Positions 32,063 to 43,411 are shown, counted from the first letter of the stretch. The stretch is DNA of 64,000 bases from Vibrio navarrensis (GCF_015767675.1 NZ_CP065217.1:2232001-2296000), one strand, 5' to 3'. Made by a program: numbers and translations. The notes: generated by a model from the letters alone, not told the origin.

Positions 32063-32802
32063 GCTTGATCCTTTTTGTTAAACAGCAGTTTTGACGTTAG
32101 CCACCTTTGCCATCGATAAGGCAAGCAAGCAATTAAGCGTAGGATGGTGGTAAAGCCCGCAGGGAAATAGAGGTACTCTTTACCCGCATTCAGTTGAGCT
32201 CGAATGGATTGTGACGCTTCATCGACCGATATCATCATCGGCATAGCAAAGGTGTTTTTATCGGTCAAAGGTGTTTGTACAAACCCAGGAAAAACCACCG
32301 AGACAGCGATACCTTTGGGTTGCAAATCCAGAGCTAAGCTTCTGGCAAAGTAGCTCACTGCAGCTTTCGACGCGCCATAAGCTTCTGCTCTTGGTAGCGC
32401 AAGCTCTGAGGCAATAGAGCCAACAATCACTAATCGATGCCCTGCTTGAAAGTGATGCTGGCAAGCCTCAATGCAGTTCACCACGCCCATCACGTTCACA
32501 TTCATCACTCTTGCCACCAATTTGGCATCTACTACGCCATGGTCGAGGTATTCGCAATCACCAGCGTTGAAAATCCACATACTTGGGGTAAAAGGCAGAG
32601 CCGCCAAAGTCTCCTTCGTCTGCTCGTAGTCGGTGACGTCAAATTGCAAGCAGGAAATACGGGGGCTGTATGCCGCCAGCTCATTCAATGCCGCTTGGTT
32701 ACGCCCACACGCAATCACATCAACGCCACTCGCCGCGTAATTTTGGGCAAGTTTTTTGCCGATGCCTGAAGTCGCGCCAGTAATGAAAACCGCTGTATTC
32801 AT
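32059..32802 (-). CDS. Short-chain dehydrogenase/reductase
   Basis: 247 aa, classical SDR. Cofactor motif TGATSGIGK (residues 8-16), NAG motif in WIFNAGD (around 78), catalytic Ser in VGSIASELALPRAEAYGASKAAVSY with the YxxxK pair (around 130-150). ACGRNQAAL after strand 2 suggests NADP preference. The C-terminal stretch TTILRLIACLPYRWQRWLTSKLL is hydrophobic/basic and could touch membrane. The substrate is unknown; it is the second gene of the lipid operon. Confidence 0.9.
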   Translation of the reverse strand: MNTAVFITGATSGIGKKLAQNYAASGVDVIACGRNQAALNELAAYSPRISCLQFDVTDYEQTKETLAALPFTPSMWIFNAGDCEYLDHGVVDAKLVARVMNVNVMGVVNCIEACQHHFQAGHRLVIVGSIASELALPRAEAYGASKAAVSYFARSLALDLQPKGIAVSVVFPGFVQTPLTDKNTFAMPMMISVDEASQSIRAQLNAGKEYLYFPAGFTTILRLIACLPYRWQRWLTSKLLFNKKDQA

Positions 32803-33224
32803 TGCCCTAGCCTCTTTTTAATCGCCTTAATCACACTGCCGAGCAGCGGTAGATGTTCATAAAGCATTTCGCCAAGATCAAAGTAGTCGCGGTGATAAAT
32901 CACCTTACCCTCAGAAAAATGCAGATGAGAAACGCCCTGCACTTCAATCGCACAGCCTTTTTTGAGCTTGGGGTGTTGCAGTGTCATGGTCCAGGTAATA
33001 AAACCTCTGTCTTCCACCTGGCAGCGCTCATGAATAGAGAAATCACAGCGAATCACATTGCGATACAAAGCCTGAAAGTAATGGAAGAGATTGGAAAAAC
33101 CTTCGAGACGATGCGCAGCATCTTCAAAAACCACGTCTTGGTGGTAAATCTGCTCAAGTAAAAACAGATTGTCCTTACTCAAGGTTTGATAACATTGCGC
33201 CACCCGTGATACATCCATTAACAC
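32799..33224 (-). CDS. NTF2-like (SnoaL-type) protein
   Basis: 141 aa. The compact alpha+beta sequence (YHQDVVFEDAAHRLEGFSNLFHYFQALY; WTMTLQHPKLKKG; GVSHLHFSEGKVIYHRDYFDLGEML) is typical of the nuclear-transport-factor-2 / SnoaL fold family, which includes isomerases, hydratases and simple ligand binders. First gene of the operon with GGGAGG ahead of its ATG. It overlaps the short-chain dehydrogenase gene by four bases. Genes like it head the same cluster in other Vibrio; role unknown. Confidence 0.85.
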   Translation of the reverse strand: MLMDVSRVAQCYQTLSKDNLFLLEQIYHQDVVFEDAAHRLEGFSNLFHYFQALYRNVIRCDFSIHERCQVEDRGFITWTMTLQHPKLKKGCAIEVQGVSHLHFSEGKVIYHRDYFDLGEMLYEHLPLLGSVIKAIKKRLGQ

Positions 33225-33239
33225 CGCCTCCCAGATTAG

Positions 33240-33309
33240 TTGTACAACTTTTATCTACGTACAAGATAGAACAGCTTACCAAAGTTGTACAAGAATTATT
33301 TTGTATAAG
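33240..33309 (-). promoter_or_regulatory. Promoter region with four TGTACA-like boxes
   Basis: Plus-strand coordinates: TGTACA 33241-33246 and CGTACA 33258-33263 (11 apart), TGTACA 33286-33291 and TGTATA 33302-33307 (10 apart). On the minus strand TTGTAC (33287-33292) and TATCTT (33263-33268), 18 bases apart, look like -35 and -10 elements reading into the lipid operon, so the boxes overlap the promoter. Long spacers with box repeats are typical of MerR-family control; class II LitR (light/B12-linked MerR) of Pseudomonas was reported to bind a TGTACA-N12-TGTACA type site. The regulator here is unknown. Confidence 0.6.
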
Positions 33310-33364
33310 TTTGTTGTGCGATTTGATACGCAAAAAAGACGGGTAGAGATCACTGAATACGAAA

Positions 33365-33390
33365 AAGGCTTGGTTTTTCAACCAAGCCTT
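33365..33390 (-). terminator. Terminator of htpX
   Basis: AAGGCTTGGTT at 33365-33375 pairs perfectly with AACCAAGCCTT at 33380-33390; TTTTCG follows on the minus strand, just after htpX. Confidence 0.9.
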
Positions 33391-33413
33391 GAGTAAGAGA
33401 AGATGCACTGGAG

Positions 33414-34283
33414 TTAGAACTGTCCACCACGCAGAGCAGAGATTCGTTTATCCAGTGGCGGGTGGCTCATCAGCAGTTCAGTCAGCGACTGTTTACCATT
33501 GATGCCAAACGCCATCATGGTGCCATCCAGTTTCGACTCTTGGCTGATCTTCAAACGCTCCAGCGCCGCAATCATTTTCTCTTTACCCACTAAGCGAGCC
33601 GCGCCTGCATCAGCGTGGAACTCACGGTGGCGGCTGTACCACATGGTGATAAAGCTAGCGAGGAAACCAAAGACCAACTCCAGAGCGATAGAGACACCAA
33701 AGTAGACCATCATATTGCTGCCTTCGCCCTCTTCATCGTCGTTTGAAGCCACTAGATTGGCAATAAATCGCGATAGGAAGATAACAAAGGTGTTCACTAC
33801 GCCTTGCATTAACGTCATGGTCACCATATCGCCATTGGCAATATGGCTCACTTCATGGGCCAATACCGCTTCAGCTTCATCACGGGTCATGTTATGCAAC
33901 AGCCCGGTTGAAACAGCCACCAGTGAATCATCACGTTTCGCCCCTGTGGCAAACGCATTGATGTCTGGTGAATCGTAGATGGCCACCGTCGGCATGCCAA
34001 TGCCCGCCTGCTGCGCCTGACGGCTAACCGTTTGCAGCAACCAATGTTCGGTTTCGTTACGTGGGCTTTCAATCACCATGCCGCCAACAGAGCGCAATGC
34101 CATGCTCTTTGACATCATCAGCGAGATGAACGCACCACCAAAACCAAACACCGCCGCCATAACCAGTAACCCGGATAGGCTACCCGGTTTCATTCCGGTA
34201 ACGGCGTAAACAATATTCAACACTAAGCTCAGTACCAATACGACAGCTAGGTTGGTGATTAAGAACAACATGACTCGCTTCAT
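33414..34283 (-). CDS. htpX: Membrane zinc metalloprotease HtpX
   Basis: 289 aa, M48B family. Two N-terminal membrane helices ([23 protein letters not shown] and [19 protein letters not shown]), the zinc motif HEVSH in [14 protein letters not shown] (around residue 142), two more hydrophobic segments, and the third zinc ligand Glu in [15 protein letters not shown] (around 225). It degrades misfolded membrane proteins together with FtsH. Stress control (CpxR or heat shock) is usual but no clear CpxR box was seen upstream. Confidence 0.96.
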   Translation of the reverse strand: MKRVMLFLITNLAVVLVLSLVLNIVYAVTGMKPGSLSGLLVMAAVFGFGGAFISLMMSKSMALRSVGGMVIESPRNETEHWLLQTVSRQAQQAGIGMPTVAIYDSPDINAFATGAKRDDSLVAVSTGLLHNMTRDEAEAVLAHEVSHIANGDMVTMTLMQGVVNTFVIFLSRFIANLVASNDDEEGEGSNMMVYFGVSIALELVFGFLASFITMWYSRHREFHADAGAARLVGKEKMIAALERLKISQESKLDGTMMAFGINGKQSLTELLMSHPPLDKRISALRGGQF

Positions 34284-34604
34284 GACTTTTCTCCAGGGAA
34301 GCTTTTTACTTTAACGTCAGTGTGATCTGACTTCTTTGACTGATAGATATAGTCTAATTTTTTTAAAACAAGGTTAAGCGATAAATTGCAACATTTGTTT
34401 ACTAATACATAGTGCGTGATGATGTGCAAAATAAGCAAAAATAATGCATAGTTATTTAAACGAAATCGTTAGACTTTGGTCTTATTGTGGTTCTCGTTGA
34501 TCATGATAGATTCTCTAGCAGACAAAACAACGTCGATGAATTCTCGAAGTACAGCTAGGTAGGGAATTGAGATTGACGTCATCCATCAAACTAAGGGAAT
34601 GATT
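34284..34604. other. Divergent promoter region between htpX and a 55-aa ORF
   Basis: About 320 A+T-rich bases. No repeat, operator or extra reading frame could be supported. AAGGGA at 34593-34598 is the ribosome-binding site of the rightward small gene. Confidence 0.4.
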
Positions 34605-34772
34605 ATGGTAGAGTCAAACAACTATCAAATGGCGATTGATCTATTGTGCTGCCATCTGGGAATTTCTGAAGAGGAAGCGAAGCAGCAACTGGGCATTTCG
34701 ACAGAACAGCAGGTTGCCAAGCAACTCTCTGATACTCAGCAAGCTCTTATGGGGCTGGTACAAGATAAATAA
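34605..34772 (+). CDS. Small protein, 55 aa, unknown function
   Basis: Two in-frame ATGs stand at 34599 and 34605; the AAGGGA touching the first is six bases from the second, so the second is chosen. The product, containing YQMAIDLLCCHLGISEEEAK and QQLGISTEQQVAKQL, is helical and soluble, with two repeats of the phrase LGIS. No family recognised. A strong hairpin terminator follows ten bases after the stop, supporting an independently transcribed gene. Confidence 0.72.
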   Translation: MVESNNYQMAIDLLCCHLGISEEEAKQQLGISTEQQVAKQLSDTQQALMGLVQDK

Positions 34773-34781
34773 GTATTGAAT

Positions 34782-34817
34782 ACGCAGAAGGGCTACCAAT
34801 GGGCGGCCCTTCTGCGT
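34782..34817. terminator. Terminator between the 55-aa ORF and bioD
   Basis: ACGCAGAAGGGC at 34782-34793 pairs perfectly with GCCCTTCTGCGT at 34806-34817, between two convergent genes; TGTTATCT follows on plus. Confidence 0.88.
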
Positions 34818-34844
34818 TGTTATCTGACAGATAAATGTAGTTCG

Positions 34845-35528
34845 TTATGCACTAAGCAATACTGTTACATCAATGTACTTACCCAAATCTTTTCGTTTTG
34901 CCTTGGGAATATAAGGAATTTCTCCGAGCTTAGGCACCGCTAACCGCGTTTCTAACATCTCAATGATGTCGGCATAGTGTTCGGTCCCCGGATTCACTCG
35001 ATTAGCCACCCAGCCAATCAGATTCAAGCCATCGGATTTGATTACTTCTGCCGTCAACAAAGCGTGACTTAAACAACCCAACTTGATACCGACCACCAAA
35101 ATAACGGCGAGTTGCTCTTGTTGCACCCAAGTAGACAAACTTTCTTCATCTGAGATGGGCACACGCCAACCGCCAGCGCCTTCGACTAACACCACATCGG
35201 CATTTTGCTTATGCTGCGCCAATTTGTTGCTTAGAAGGGCGTAGTCGATGGTGACCTGTTCATGTTTCGCCGCAATATGAGGAGAAGCGGGTAGTTCAAG
35301 CGCATACGGATTAACATCCTCATAGGCAACGTCAACCGTTGCAGCGGCTTGCAAATGCAGCGCATCGGAATTTCGCCAACCTTCTGCGGTTTTTTCACTG
35401 CCCGCAGCCACGGGCTTGTAACCGATCGTTTTTACCTCTCTCGCTGCCAACGCATGAAGAATGGCTTTTGAAGCCACGGTTTTGCCAACATCGGTATCCG
35501 TACCTGCAACAAAAAATGCCCTACTCAT
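34845..35528 (-). CDS. bioD: Dethiobiotin synthetase
   Basis: 227 aa from the ATG giving [18 protein letters not shown]; the longer frame is rejected because ATGA overlap with bioC marks the start. ATP-dependent ring closure of DAPA to dethiobiotin. P-loop GTDTDVGKT (residues 8-16), metal and carbamate site [14 protein letters not shown] (around 112). Last gene of bioBFCD. Confidence 0.95.
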   Translation of the reverse strand: MSRAFFVAGTDTDVGKTVASKAILHALAAREVKTIGYKPVAAGSEKTAEGWRNSDALHLQAAATVDVAYEDVNPYALELPASPHIAAKHEQVTIDYALLSNKLAQHKQNADVVLVEGAGGWRVPISDEESLSTWVQQEQLAVILVVGIKLGCLSHALLTAEVIKSDGLNLIGWVANRVNPGTEHYADIIEMLETRLAVPKLGEIPYIPKAKRKDLGKYIDVTVLLSA

Positions 35529-36334
35529 ATCTCTATAACCCCTAAACAAACCTTATAACTGGCCGGTACATGCCCCAGATGGTTTTGAAATGTTTGATAC
35601 TCGCGCTCAACCTGCGTCAATACCTTGCGGCTGGTTAAACCATGTGAACGACCACTTACGTGATTCGCCCCAATACCTTTGAGATCTCGCATCACGGCAA
35701 ACGCTGATGGGTACCAAACTGTGATGTCGGTCAAGTCTAGATGATGGTTATGGCAATGAGATTGCGCTAACGCAATTTTTACCTGATTGGCAGAGATGAA
35801 ATGGTTGACGTGTTGATATACATCAATTTTTTTCCACGCGGTTTTCAGCTCCAGCAGTGAACCATCCAGCAATGTGGAGAAAAACGCCGTGCCTTTTGGC
35901 TTGAGCACGCGTTTGATTTCTCTTAACGGATAGGCCAAATCCTGACACCACTGCAAAGCCAGGCTGCTAAAAACGTAATCAAATTCAGCGGCGTAAAAAG
36001 GCAAAGCTTCGGCATCAGCAACCTGATAGGTGACGCGCCAATCGCCACAACGTTTGCGAGCCGTTGCTAACATCTGTGACGAGAGATCAGCGCACACCAC
36101 CGAAGCTCCCCTATCACGCAGCAACTCTGAGAAATAGCCAGTACCGCAGCCTAGATCTAAAACACGCCGCCCAGTGAGGTCTTCAGGCATTTTCTCTAGT
36201 AACCGGTGGCCAACATCACGCTGAAACGCTGCGTGTTGGTCGTAAGTTTTCGCAGCTTTACCAAACGCCAATGCAATCGCCTGTTTATCGCTATTGGCAG
36301 TGTCGGATAATAATACACTTTCTGCTTGCTTCAA
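35525..36334 (-). CDS. bioC: Malonyl-[acyl-carrier protein] O-methyltransferase
   Basis: 269 aa starting at TTG in a TTGA overlap with the bioF stop, with GGAGAG at good spacing. It methylates malonyl-ACP to disguise it for pimeloyl synthesis. SAM motif [15 protein letters not shown] around residue 60, then DAEALPF and [10 protein letters not shown], typical of BioC. Translationally coupled to both neighbours. Confidence 0.93.
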   Translation of the reverse strand: MKQAESVLLSDTANSDKQAIALAFGKAAKTYDQHAAFQRDVGHRLLEKMPEDLTGRRVLDLGCGTGYFSELLRDRGASVVCADLSSQMLATARKRCGDWRVTYQVADAEALPFYAAEFDYVFSSLALQWCQDLAYPLREIKRVLKPKGTAFFSTLLDGSLLELKTAWKKIDVYQHVNHFISANQVKIALAQSHCHNHHLDLTDITVWYPSAFAVMRDLKGIGANHVSGRSHGLTSRKVLTQVEREYQTFQNHLGHVPASYKVCLGVIEI

Positions 36335-37488
36335 TTGCTCTCTCCCATCGCCTGCAGCAAACTGCGAGCCAGCACTCTAAGTTGCTCGGCACTGTGGTTA
36401 GCGGTGAGGGTAATTCTCAAACGCGAAGTTCCTTGCAAAACCGTTGGCGGACGAATCGCCGTCAGCCATAAGCCTTGCTGTCGACAGTGATCAGAGATAG
36501 CCATCGTGCGTTGTGCATCGCCTATAATCCAAGGTTTTATTGGTGTCGATGTATCCACGTAACCCGTCTCATTTTTCAGCAACAGAGCATACGTTTGTTG
36601 CAACTCATCTAACTTTTCTCTTCGCCAACGTTGCGTACGTATCATCTCAATCGCGTGTGTTAAGGCAAACGCCTGAGCGGGTGGAATCGCCGTCGAATAG
36701 ACATGATGACGGGCAAATTGGGCCAGATAGTCGCCAGTGGATTGGTCGCATAAGATCGCCGCACCGGACAAGCCGAACGCTTTGCCAAAAGTGACCACCA
36801 AAAGCTCTGGTTTAATCGCAGCCAGATCGCAACTGCCCCGCCCCTCCTCACCAAGCACGCCAATGCCGTGCGCATCATCGATCGCCAGCCAAGCGTTTTT
36901 TTGCTTGGCGACCTGAGCGATGTTTGCCAACGGAGCGAGATCGCCATCCATACTGAAAACGCCCTCAGTAACCACAAGGCTGCGCCCTTTGGCATCCAGA
37001 AAAGTATCGAGATGATGAGTGTCGTTATGCTTCCACCGTTTCATCGTCGCGGGCGAAAGGTGGCCAGCTTCCTGCAAAGAGGCGTGATTAAGTTTATCTT
37101 GGTAAAGAAAATCGCCTTTTTCTAACAAACTGAACAACATGGCTTGATTGGCCGCAAAGCCCGAGCCAAACAAGATGGCCCGTTCAAAGCCTAACCAATC
37201 ACATAAGGCTGCTTCGAGGTTGCTGTGCGCCGGGGAAAACCCCGTCACTATCGGCGACGCACCACTGCCACAGCCGTATAAACTCAGTCCTTGCTGCCAT
37301 GCGCGTACTAGCGACTGGTCGTTTGCTAAGCCGAGATAATCATTGGCAGAGAAGTTGATATAGCGTTTGCCATCACATTCGAGCTCGGTTTGGTTGCCAG
37401 AGAAAATCACCTGAGTGCGCCGGCTCAAACCTTGCTGCGCTCTTTGCGAAAGCGCGCCTTCAATTCTGGACTTAAACGCTGGCGTCAT
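36331..37488 (-). CDS. bioF: 8-amino-7-oxononanoate synthase
   Basis: 385 aa, PLP-dependent alpha-oxoamine synthase joining pimeloyl-ACP and L-alanine. Landmarks: [13 protein letters not shown] (around 46), [10 protein letters not shown] (around 110), [16 protein letters not shown] (around 203) and the PLP-lysine segment [16 protein letters not shown] (around 230). Its ATG overlaps the end of bioB by 17 bases. Confidence 0.96.
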   Translation of the reverse strand: MTPAFKSRIEGALSQRAQQGLSRRTQVIFSGNQTELECDGKRYINFSANDYLGLANDQSLVRAWQQGLSLYGCGSGASPIVTGFSPAHSNLEAALCDWLGFERAILFGSGFAANQAMLFSLLEKGDFLYQDKLNHASLQEAGHLSPATMKRWKHNDTHHLDTFLDAKGRSLVVTEGVFSMDGDLAPLANIAQVAKQKNAWLAIDDAHGIGVLGEEGRGSCDLAAIKPELLVVTFGKAFGLSGAAILCDQSTGDYLAQFARHHVYSTAIPPAQAFALTHAIEMIRTQRWRREKLDELQQTYALLLKNETGYVDTSTPIKPWIIGDAQRTMAISDHCRQQGLWLTAIRPPTVLQGTSRLRITLTANHSAEQLRVLARSLLQAMGESN

Positions 37489-38524
37489 AAAACAGGTCGT
37501 CTTTCGCCGGACGAGCAGCCACTCGTTCTACCACGCGATCAAGCAAGTCGTTTTCTTCAATTTCATCCGGTTTTTGCGACACTTGCTGGCGGTTAATCCC
37601 CAGCTTGTTAAACAGCAACATGTCTTTGTCTTCGGATGGATTGGGAGTGGTCAAAAGTTTGCAACCGTAGAAAATGGAGTTGGCACCCGCCATAAAGCAT
37701 AAGGTTTGCATCTGCTCATTCATATTTTCGCGGCCAGCAGAGAGACGTACCGCCGATTGCGGCATCATGATGCGGGCGATGGCAATTAAGCGAATAAAGT
37801 CAAAAGGATCGACATCTTCTGCGCTTTCCAGAGGCGTCCCTTTGACTTTGACCAGCATATTGATCGGCACACTTTCCGGATGCACTGGCAAGTTGGCTAA
37901 TTCCACCAGCAATCCGGCGCGGTCATGGGCACTCTCACCCATGCCAATGATACCGCCAGAACAGATTTTCATTCCCGCGTCACGCACGTGAGAAAGTGTA
38001 TCTAGGCGATCTTGATAGGTGCGAGTGGTGATGATGTTGCCGTAAAACTCTGGCGAGGTATCAAGGTTATGGTTGTAATAATCAAGGCCCGCTTCGGCAA
38101 GCTGATTCGCTTGTTCGGGCGTGAGCATGCCCAGCGTCATACAGGTTTCTAGCCCCATCCCTTTAACGCCTTGGATCATCTCTTTGAGCAGCGGCATATC
38201 ACGCTCTTTCGGATTTTTCCACGCAGCACCCATACAAAAACGCGTAGAACCTGCGTTTTTCGCTTTCTGCGCGGCATCCAGCACCCGTTCGACTTCCATT
38301 AAACGCTCTTTCTCAACGTCAGTTTGATAACGGGCACTCTGTGGACAATACTTGCAATCTTCAGGGCAAGCGCCGGTTTTAATCGACAGCAAAGTGCTGA
38401 CTTGCACTTGGTTGGCGGGATGGTAATGACGGTGAACTTGCTGCGCTGCAAAAAGCAAATCCATAAAAGGCTTATCCATTAGCTCACGCACTTGCGCATG
38501 AGTCCAGTTGTGACGTACTTCCAC
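37472..38524 (-). CDS. bioB: Biotin synthase
   Basis: 350 aa, radical-SAM enzyme converting dethiobiotin to biotin. The 4Fe-4S motif CxxxCxxC is in [16 protein letters not shown] (around 53-60); the second-cluster Cys residues and Arg are in [19 protein letters not shown] and [12 protein letters not shown]. Starts at GTG with AAGGA six to eight bases upstream. First gene of the leftward operon, divergent from bioA around a BirA-type operator. Confidence 0.96.
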   Translation of the reverse strand: MEVRHNWTHAQVRELMDKPFMDLLFAAQQVHRHYHPANQVQVSTLLSIKTGACPEDCKYCPQSARYQTDVEKERLMEVERVLDAAQKAKNAGSTRFCMGAAWKNPKERDMPLLKEMIQGVKGMGLETCMTLGMLTPEQANQLAEAGLDYYNHNLDTSPEFYGNIITTRTYQDRLDTLSHVRDAGMKICSGGIIGMGESAHDRAGLLVELANLPVHPESVPINMLVKVKGTPLESAEDVDPFDFIRLIAIARIMMPQSAVRLSAGRENMNEQMQTLCFMAGANSIFYGCKLLTTPNPSEDKDMLLFNKLGINRQQVSQKPDEIEENDLLDRVVERVAARPAKDDLFYDASV

Positions 38525-38566
38525 GTGTATTCCTTGCGTAACTTTTTGTTAAGTCGTTTTCGTTTT

Positions 38567-38601
38567 GTTGACAGTCTACTGAGTCCCGATAAACTGTCAA
38601 C
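38567..38601. promoter_or_regulatory. Probable BirA (biotin) operator
   Basis: GTTGACAGT at 38567-38575 and ACTGTCAAC at 38593-38601 are perfect inverted 9-mers with 17 bases between, in the divergent bioB/bioA gap. This is the position and architecture of the BirA operator (E. coli: TTGTAAACC and GGTTTACAA arms about 15 apart), but the arm sequence differs. The left arm's TTGACA may also be a -35 element for bioA. Confidence 0.7.
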
Positions 38602-38665
38602 GAAATCAAACACAACAAAGTTTACATTGGGTTACTTTGTAAGCATTAAGTTATTGGGACAACAC

Positions 38666-39946
38666 ATGGATTTAGCCTTCGACCGCCGCCACATCTGGCA
38701 TCCTTACACTTCAACCTTAACACCTCTGACCTGCTATCCGGTCAGTGCCGCGCAAGGTGTGACACTGCAGTTAGAGGACGGTCGAACGCTGGTTGACGGC
38801 ATGTCCTCATGGTGGTCAACCATTCATGGCTATAACCATCCACACCTGAACGCTGCGGCGCACGCTCAGATTGATCGAGTTTCCCATGTCATGTTTGGTG
38901 GCATCACGCACCAACCCGCCATTAATCTATGCAAGAAACTGCTGTCACTCGCACCGAGCAACCTTGAGCACGTCTTCTTAGCCGATTCGGGATCAGTGGC
39001 TGTGGAAGTGAGTTTGAAAATGGCGTTGCAATATTGGCACGCCAAAGGCGAGTCTCGCCCTAAGTTCCTCACGTTACGCCACGGCTATCACGGTGACACG
39101 TTCGCCGCAATGTCGGTCACCGACCCTAACAACTCCATGCACTCTTTATACAAAGGTTTTTTACCAGAGCACATTTTCGCTGATTCACCTACTGTCGGTT
39201 TTTGGGATGAGTGGAACCCAGACGATTTAGCCGATTTCACACAGCAAATCGACCAGCACCATGCTCAGGTAGCGGCGGTGATCTTAGAGCCTATCGTCCA
39301 AGGTGCGGGCGGCATGCGTATCTATCATCCTGAGTTTTTAAAAGGCGTCCGATCGGCTTGTGACCAATATGGCCTGCTGCTGATTGCCGATGAAATCGCC
39401 ACGGGTTTTGGCCGCACGGGCAAACTGTTTGCTTGCGAACACGCGGATATTCAACCAGACATTTTGTGCGTAGGAAAAGCGTTGACGGGCGGCTATATGA
39501 CGCTGTCCGCTACCTTGACCAGCAAACAGGTCGCCGACACCGTGTGCAGCGGGGAAGCTGGCTGCTTTATGCATGGGCCGACATTCATGGGCAATCCCCT
39601 CGCCTGCGCGGTTGCAACGGCGAGTTTAGAGCTAATCGAACAAGGAGATTGGCAGAAGCAAACGAGTGAGATTGAACGGCTGTTTTCTCAATTACTGCCA
39701 TCACTGCAAGCCTACCCAATCGTCAAAGAGACGCGCTGGCTAGGCGCGATTGGCGTAGTTGAAACTCATCGTCCAGTCAATATGGAAGTGGTCCAAGCTC
39801 TGTTTGTCGAGCTCGGCGTGTGGATTCGTCCATTTGGCAAACTGATCTATATCATGCCGCCCTTTATCAGTGAGCGAGAGCATATTGAACAATTGGTCAA
39901 CGCCATCGAGAGCGCGTTACAAAGGGAAGAGTGTTTTTTGATATAA
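38666..39946 (+). CDS. bioA: Adenosylmethionine-8-amino-7-oxononanoate aminotransferase
   Basis: 426 aa from the ATG giving MDLAFDRRHIWHPYTS; the longer frame would run into the operator. Class III PLP aminotransferase using SAM as amino donor. Motifs: GMSSWWSTIHGYNHP (substrate side, around 50), DSGSVAVEVSLKMA (around 110), LIADEIATGFGRTGKLFA (around 243) and the PLP Lys in CVGKALTGGYMTLSA (around 272). Stands alone, divergent from bioBFCD. Confidence 0.96.
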   Translation: MDLAFDRRHIWHPYTSTLTPLTCYPVSAAQGVTLQLEDGRTLVDGMSSWWSTIHGYNHPHLNAAAHAQIDRVSHVMFGGITHQPAINLCKKLLSLAPSNLEHVFLADSGSVAVEVSLKMALQYWHAKGESRPKFLTLRHGYHGDTFAAMSVTDPNNSMHSLYKGFLPEHIFADSPTVGFWDEWNPDDLADFTQQIDQHHAQVAAVILEPIVQGAGGMRIYHPEFLKGVRSACDQYGLLLIADEIATGFGRTGKLFACEHADIQPDILCVGKALTGGYMTLSATLTSKQVADTVCSGEAGCFMHGPTFMGNPLACAVATASLELIEQGDWQKQTSEIERLFSQLLPSLQAYPIVKETRWLGAIGVVETHRPVNMEVVQALFVELGVWIRPFGKLIYIMPPFISEREHIEQLVNAIESALQREECFLI

Positions 39947-39947
39947 A

Positions 39948-39971
39948 AAACCCAGCGCAGAGGCTGGGTTT
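39948..39971. terminator. Terminator between bioA and serS
   Basis: AAACCCAGC at 39948-39956 pairs with GCTGGGTTT at 39963-39971, with an A-run before and T-rich bases after; works for both convergent genes. Confidence 0.85.
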
Positions 39972-39989
39972 GATATTTATTTGATCAAA

Positions 39990-41333
<1,344 letters not shown>

Positions 41334-41388
41334 TCAATCCAGACGAACACGTTGAAAAAATTAACCAAATAAATGTATCCAAAAACGC

Positions 41389-42738
41389 CTACTTTTCATA
41401 GCGCTTTTGTGGGCTATTTGCGTCTAAATTAGCCAGGTAATCTAACTTTTCCGCGATTTTGCCCTCTAAACCGCGGTTTGTTGGCTGATAGTACTTACGT
41501 GATGCCATTTCTAATGGAAGATAGCATTCTCCCGCAGCGTAAGCCCCGGGCTCATCGTGTGCGTAGCGATAGCCTTCACCGTAGCCGAGATCTTTCATCA
41601 GTCCGGTTGGCGCGTTGCGCAAATGGAATGGCACCTCATATTCGGGCAAGTTGTGGGCATCGGCCAGCGCTTGTTTCCACGCGGTATACACGGCATTGCT
41701 TTTCGGCGCGCAGGCTAAGTAGACGATCGCCTGTGCAACAGCGCGTTCACCTTCTGCCGGACCTACGCGGGTGAAACAATCCCACGCGGCGAGCGCCACT
41801 TGCATCGCTCTCGGATCCGCATTACCAACGTCTTCAGACGCAATCGCCAGCAGACGGCGGGCGATGTAGAGTGGATCACAACCTGCGGCAATCATTCGCG
41901 CAGCCCAATACAAGGCCGCATCGGGATTCGATCCGCGAATCGACTTATGCAGCGCGGAGATCAGGTCGTACCAAATATCGCCTTTGTTATCAAAGCGGGA
42001 GACTTTTTCTCCCGCCACTTCCGCCAACAGCGCCAAGGTGATCTGCTTTTCGCCTTGCGCGTTTTCTTCGGCCATGTCGTAGAGCAGTTCCAGATAGTTG
42101 AGTGACATTCTCGCGTCACCATTCACCAACTCAGCGAGGCGACTTAGGACGTTGTCGGCAAAATGCGCAGAAATATTACCCAACCCGCGCGACTTGTCTT
42201 CTATCGCTTGACGCAGCGCAAGCAAGATTTCATCGCGACTAAGTGACGTGAGCTTGTAAACTCGCGCTCGCGACAGTAATGCGTTGTTAAGTTCAAAAGA
42301 AGGGTTTTCTGTGGTCGCACCAATAAACGTCACCGTGCCATCTTCAATGTGGGGCAAAAAGGCATCCTGCTGAGATTTATTAAAGCGGTGCACCTCATCG
42401 ACAAACAAAATGGTTCGTCGCCCAGCAAGTTTGTTTTCACGCGCTTTTTCAATCGCCGCACGGATCTCTTTGACCCCCGATGTCACCGCAGAAACGCGCT
42501 CAACTTCCGCATTGGCGTAGTTTGCGGCCACTTCAGCCAAGGTGGTTTTACCCGTGCCGGGTGGGCCCCAAAGAATCATCGAGTGCAAATGGCCGGCTTC
42601 CAAAGCTCGGCGCAGCGGCTTTCCCGGCCCAAGAATATGTTGCTGACCGATATACTGTTCTACCGTTTCTGGCCTCATACGAGCAGCAAGGGGACGAAAA
42701 TCCTCGTCCCCTGAAAAATCTAACGTGTAATTGGTCAC
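41389..42738 (-). CDS. rarA: Replication-associated recombination protein A (RarA/MgsA)
   Basis: 449 aa, clamp-loader-like AAA+ ATPase acting at stalled replication forks. Walker [11 protein letters not shown] (around residue 58), Walker [22 protein letters not shown], sensor [21 protein letters not shown], then the C-terminal tetramerisation domain with [19 protein letters not shown]. The start is GTG, 14 bases or so after AGGAA; it follows the lolA stop by six bases, so lolA and rarA are in one operon with ftsK upstream. Confidence 0.94.
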   Translation of the reverse strand: MTNYTLDFSGDEDFRPLAARMRPETVEQYIGQQHILGPGKPLRRALEAGHLHSMILWGPPGTGKTTLAEVAANYANAEVERVSAVTSGVKEIRAAIEKARENKLAGRRTILFVDEVHRFNKSQQDAFLPHIEDGTVTFIGATTENPSFELNNALLSRARVYKLTSLSRDEILLALRQAIEDKSRGLGNISAHFADNVLSRLAELVNGDARMSLNYLELLYDMAEENAQGEKQITLALLAEVAGEKVSRFDNKGDIWYDLISALHKSIRGSNPDAALYWAARMIAAGCDPLYIARRLLAIASEDVGNADPRAMQVALAAWDCFTRVGPAEGERAVAQAIVYLACAPKSNAVYTAWKQALADAHNLPEYEVPFHLRNAPTGLMKDLGYGEGYRYAHDEPGAYAAGECYLPLEMASRKYYQPTNRGLEGKIAEKLDYLANLDANSPQKRYEK

Positions 42739-42744
42739 GAGCGA

Positions 42745-43341
42745 TTAATTCCTTTGATCATCCACTTCCACTCCCTCTGGAATGGCGAAGGTAAATCTGT
42801 CTGCATTCGGTTTGCCCAGCTTCACTTGGCTGAACTTGAACAGCCCTTTTTGGCCATCTTGTTCAATCACATTAAAGCCATTGACGATGCCTTTGGCATC
42901 GATATCGATTTGAAACTGGCCTTGGGTCGAATCGACTGCTTTCGGGCTTAAGGTAAAGACATTGCCTTGTTGCTCAACGCGATAATTCTGCCAATCACTG
43001 GCTCGATTGCGTGTGAGTAGAACAAAGGGGGTTTGCTCCGTCGCTTGCTCTTGCCAGTAAATGCTGACCTGTTCAATAAAAGGGCTGTAGTACCAGAGGG
43101 TTTTGCCATCGGAAACTAACAGGTTTTCATCCGGGAAAGTGGTGTTCCAGCGAAACAGACTCGGACGAGCAATTTCAACGGTTCCTTCCCCTTCCATAAT
43201 GGTTTCCCCTTCGGGGCTGAGGACCGTTTGGGAAAATTGGGCGCTAAAGCCATCGTTGATCGCCAAGCGGTTGCTGAGCTCCTCCTGTGGGGAAGCCATT
43301 ACCGACGCGGTTAGAAACATCAACGTAAACCATTTCTTCAT
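42745..43341 (-). CDS. lolA: Outer-membrane lipoprotein carrier protein
   Basis: 198 aa with a short signal peptide ([16 protein letters not shown], cleavage before SPQEEL). LolA shuttles lipoproteins released by LolCDE across the periplasm to LolB. Family segments: [57 protein letters not shown] and the C-terminal [29 protein letters not shown]. It lies between ftsK and rarA in the conserved order. Confidence 0.95.
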   Translation of the reverse strand: MKKWFTLMFLTASVMASPQEELSNRLAINDGFSAQFSQTVLSPEGETIMEGEGTVEIARPSLFRWNTTFPDENLLVSDGKTLWYYSPFIEQVSIYWQEQATEQTPFVLLTRNRASDWQNYRVEQQGNVFTLSPKAVDSTQGQFQIDIDAKGIVNGFNVIEQDGQKGLFKFSQVKLGKPNADRFTFAIPEGVEVDDQRN

Positions 43342-43411
43342 TTTTCTACCTTTCTACAACTTGTGGCGAGAAAACTCGTGTTATTGGACGGCGATTCAAT
43401 CCGTAAGTTCA

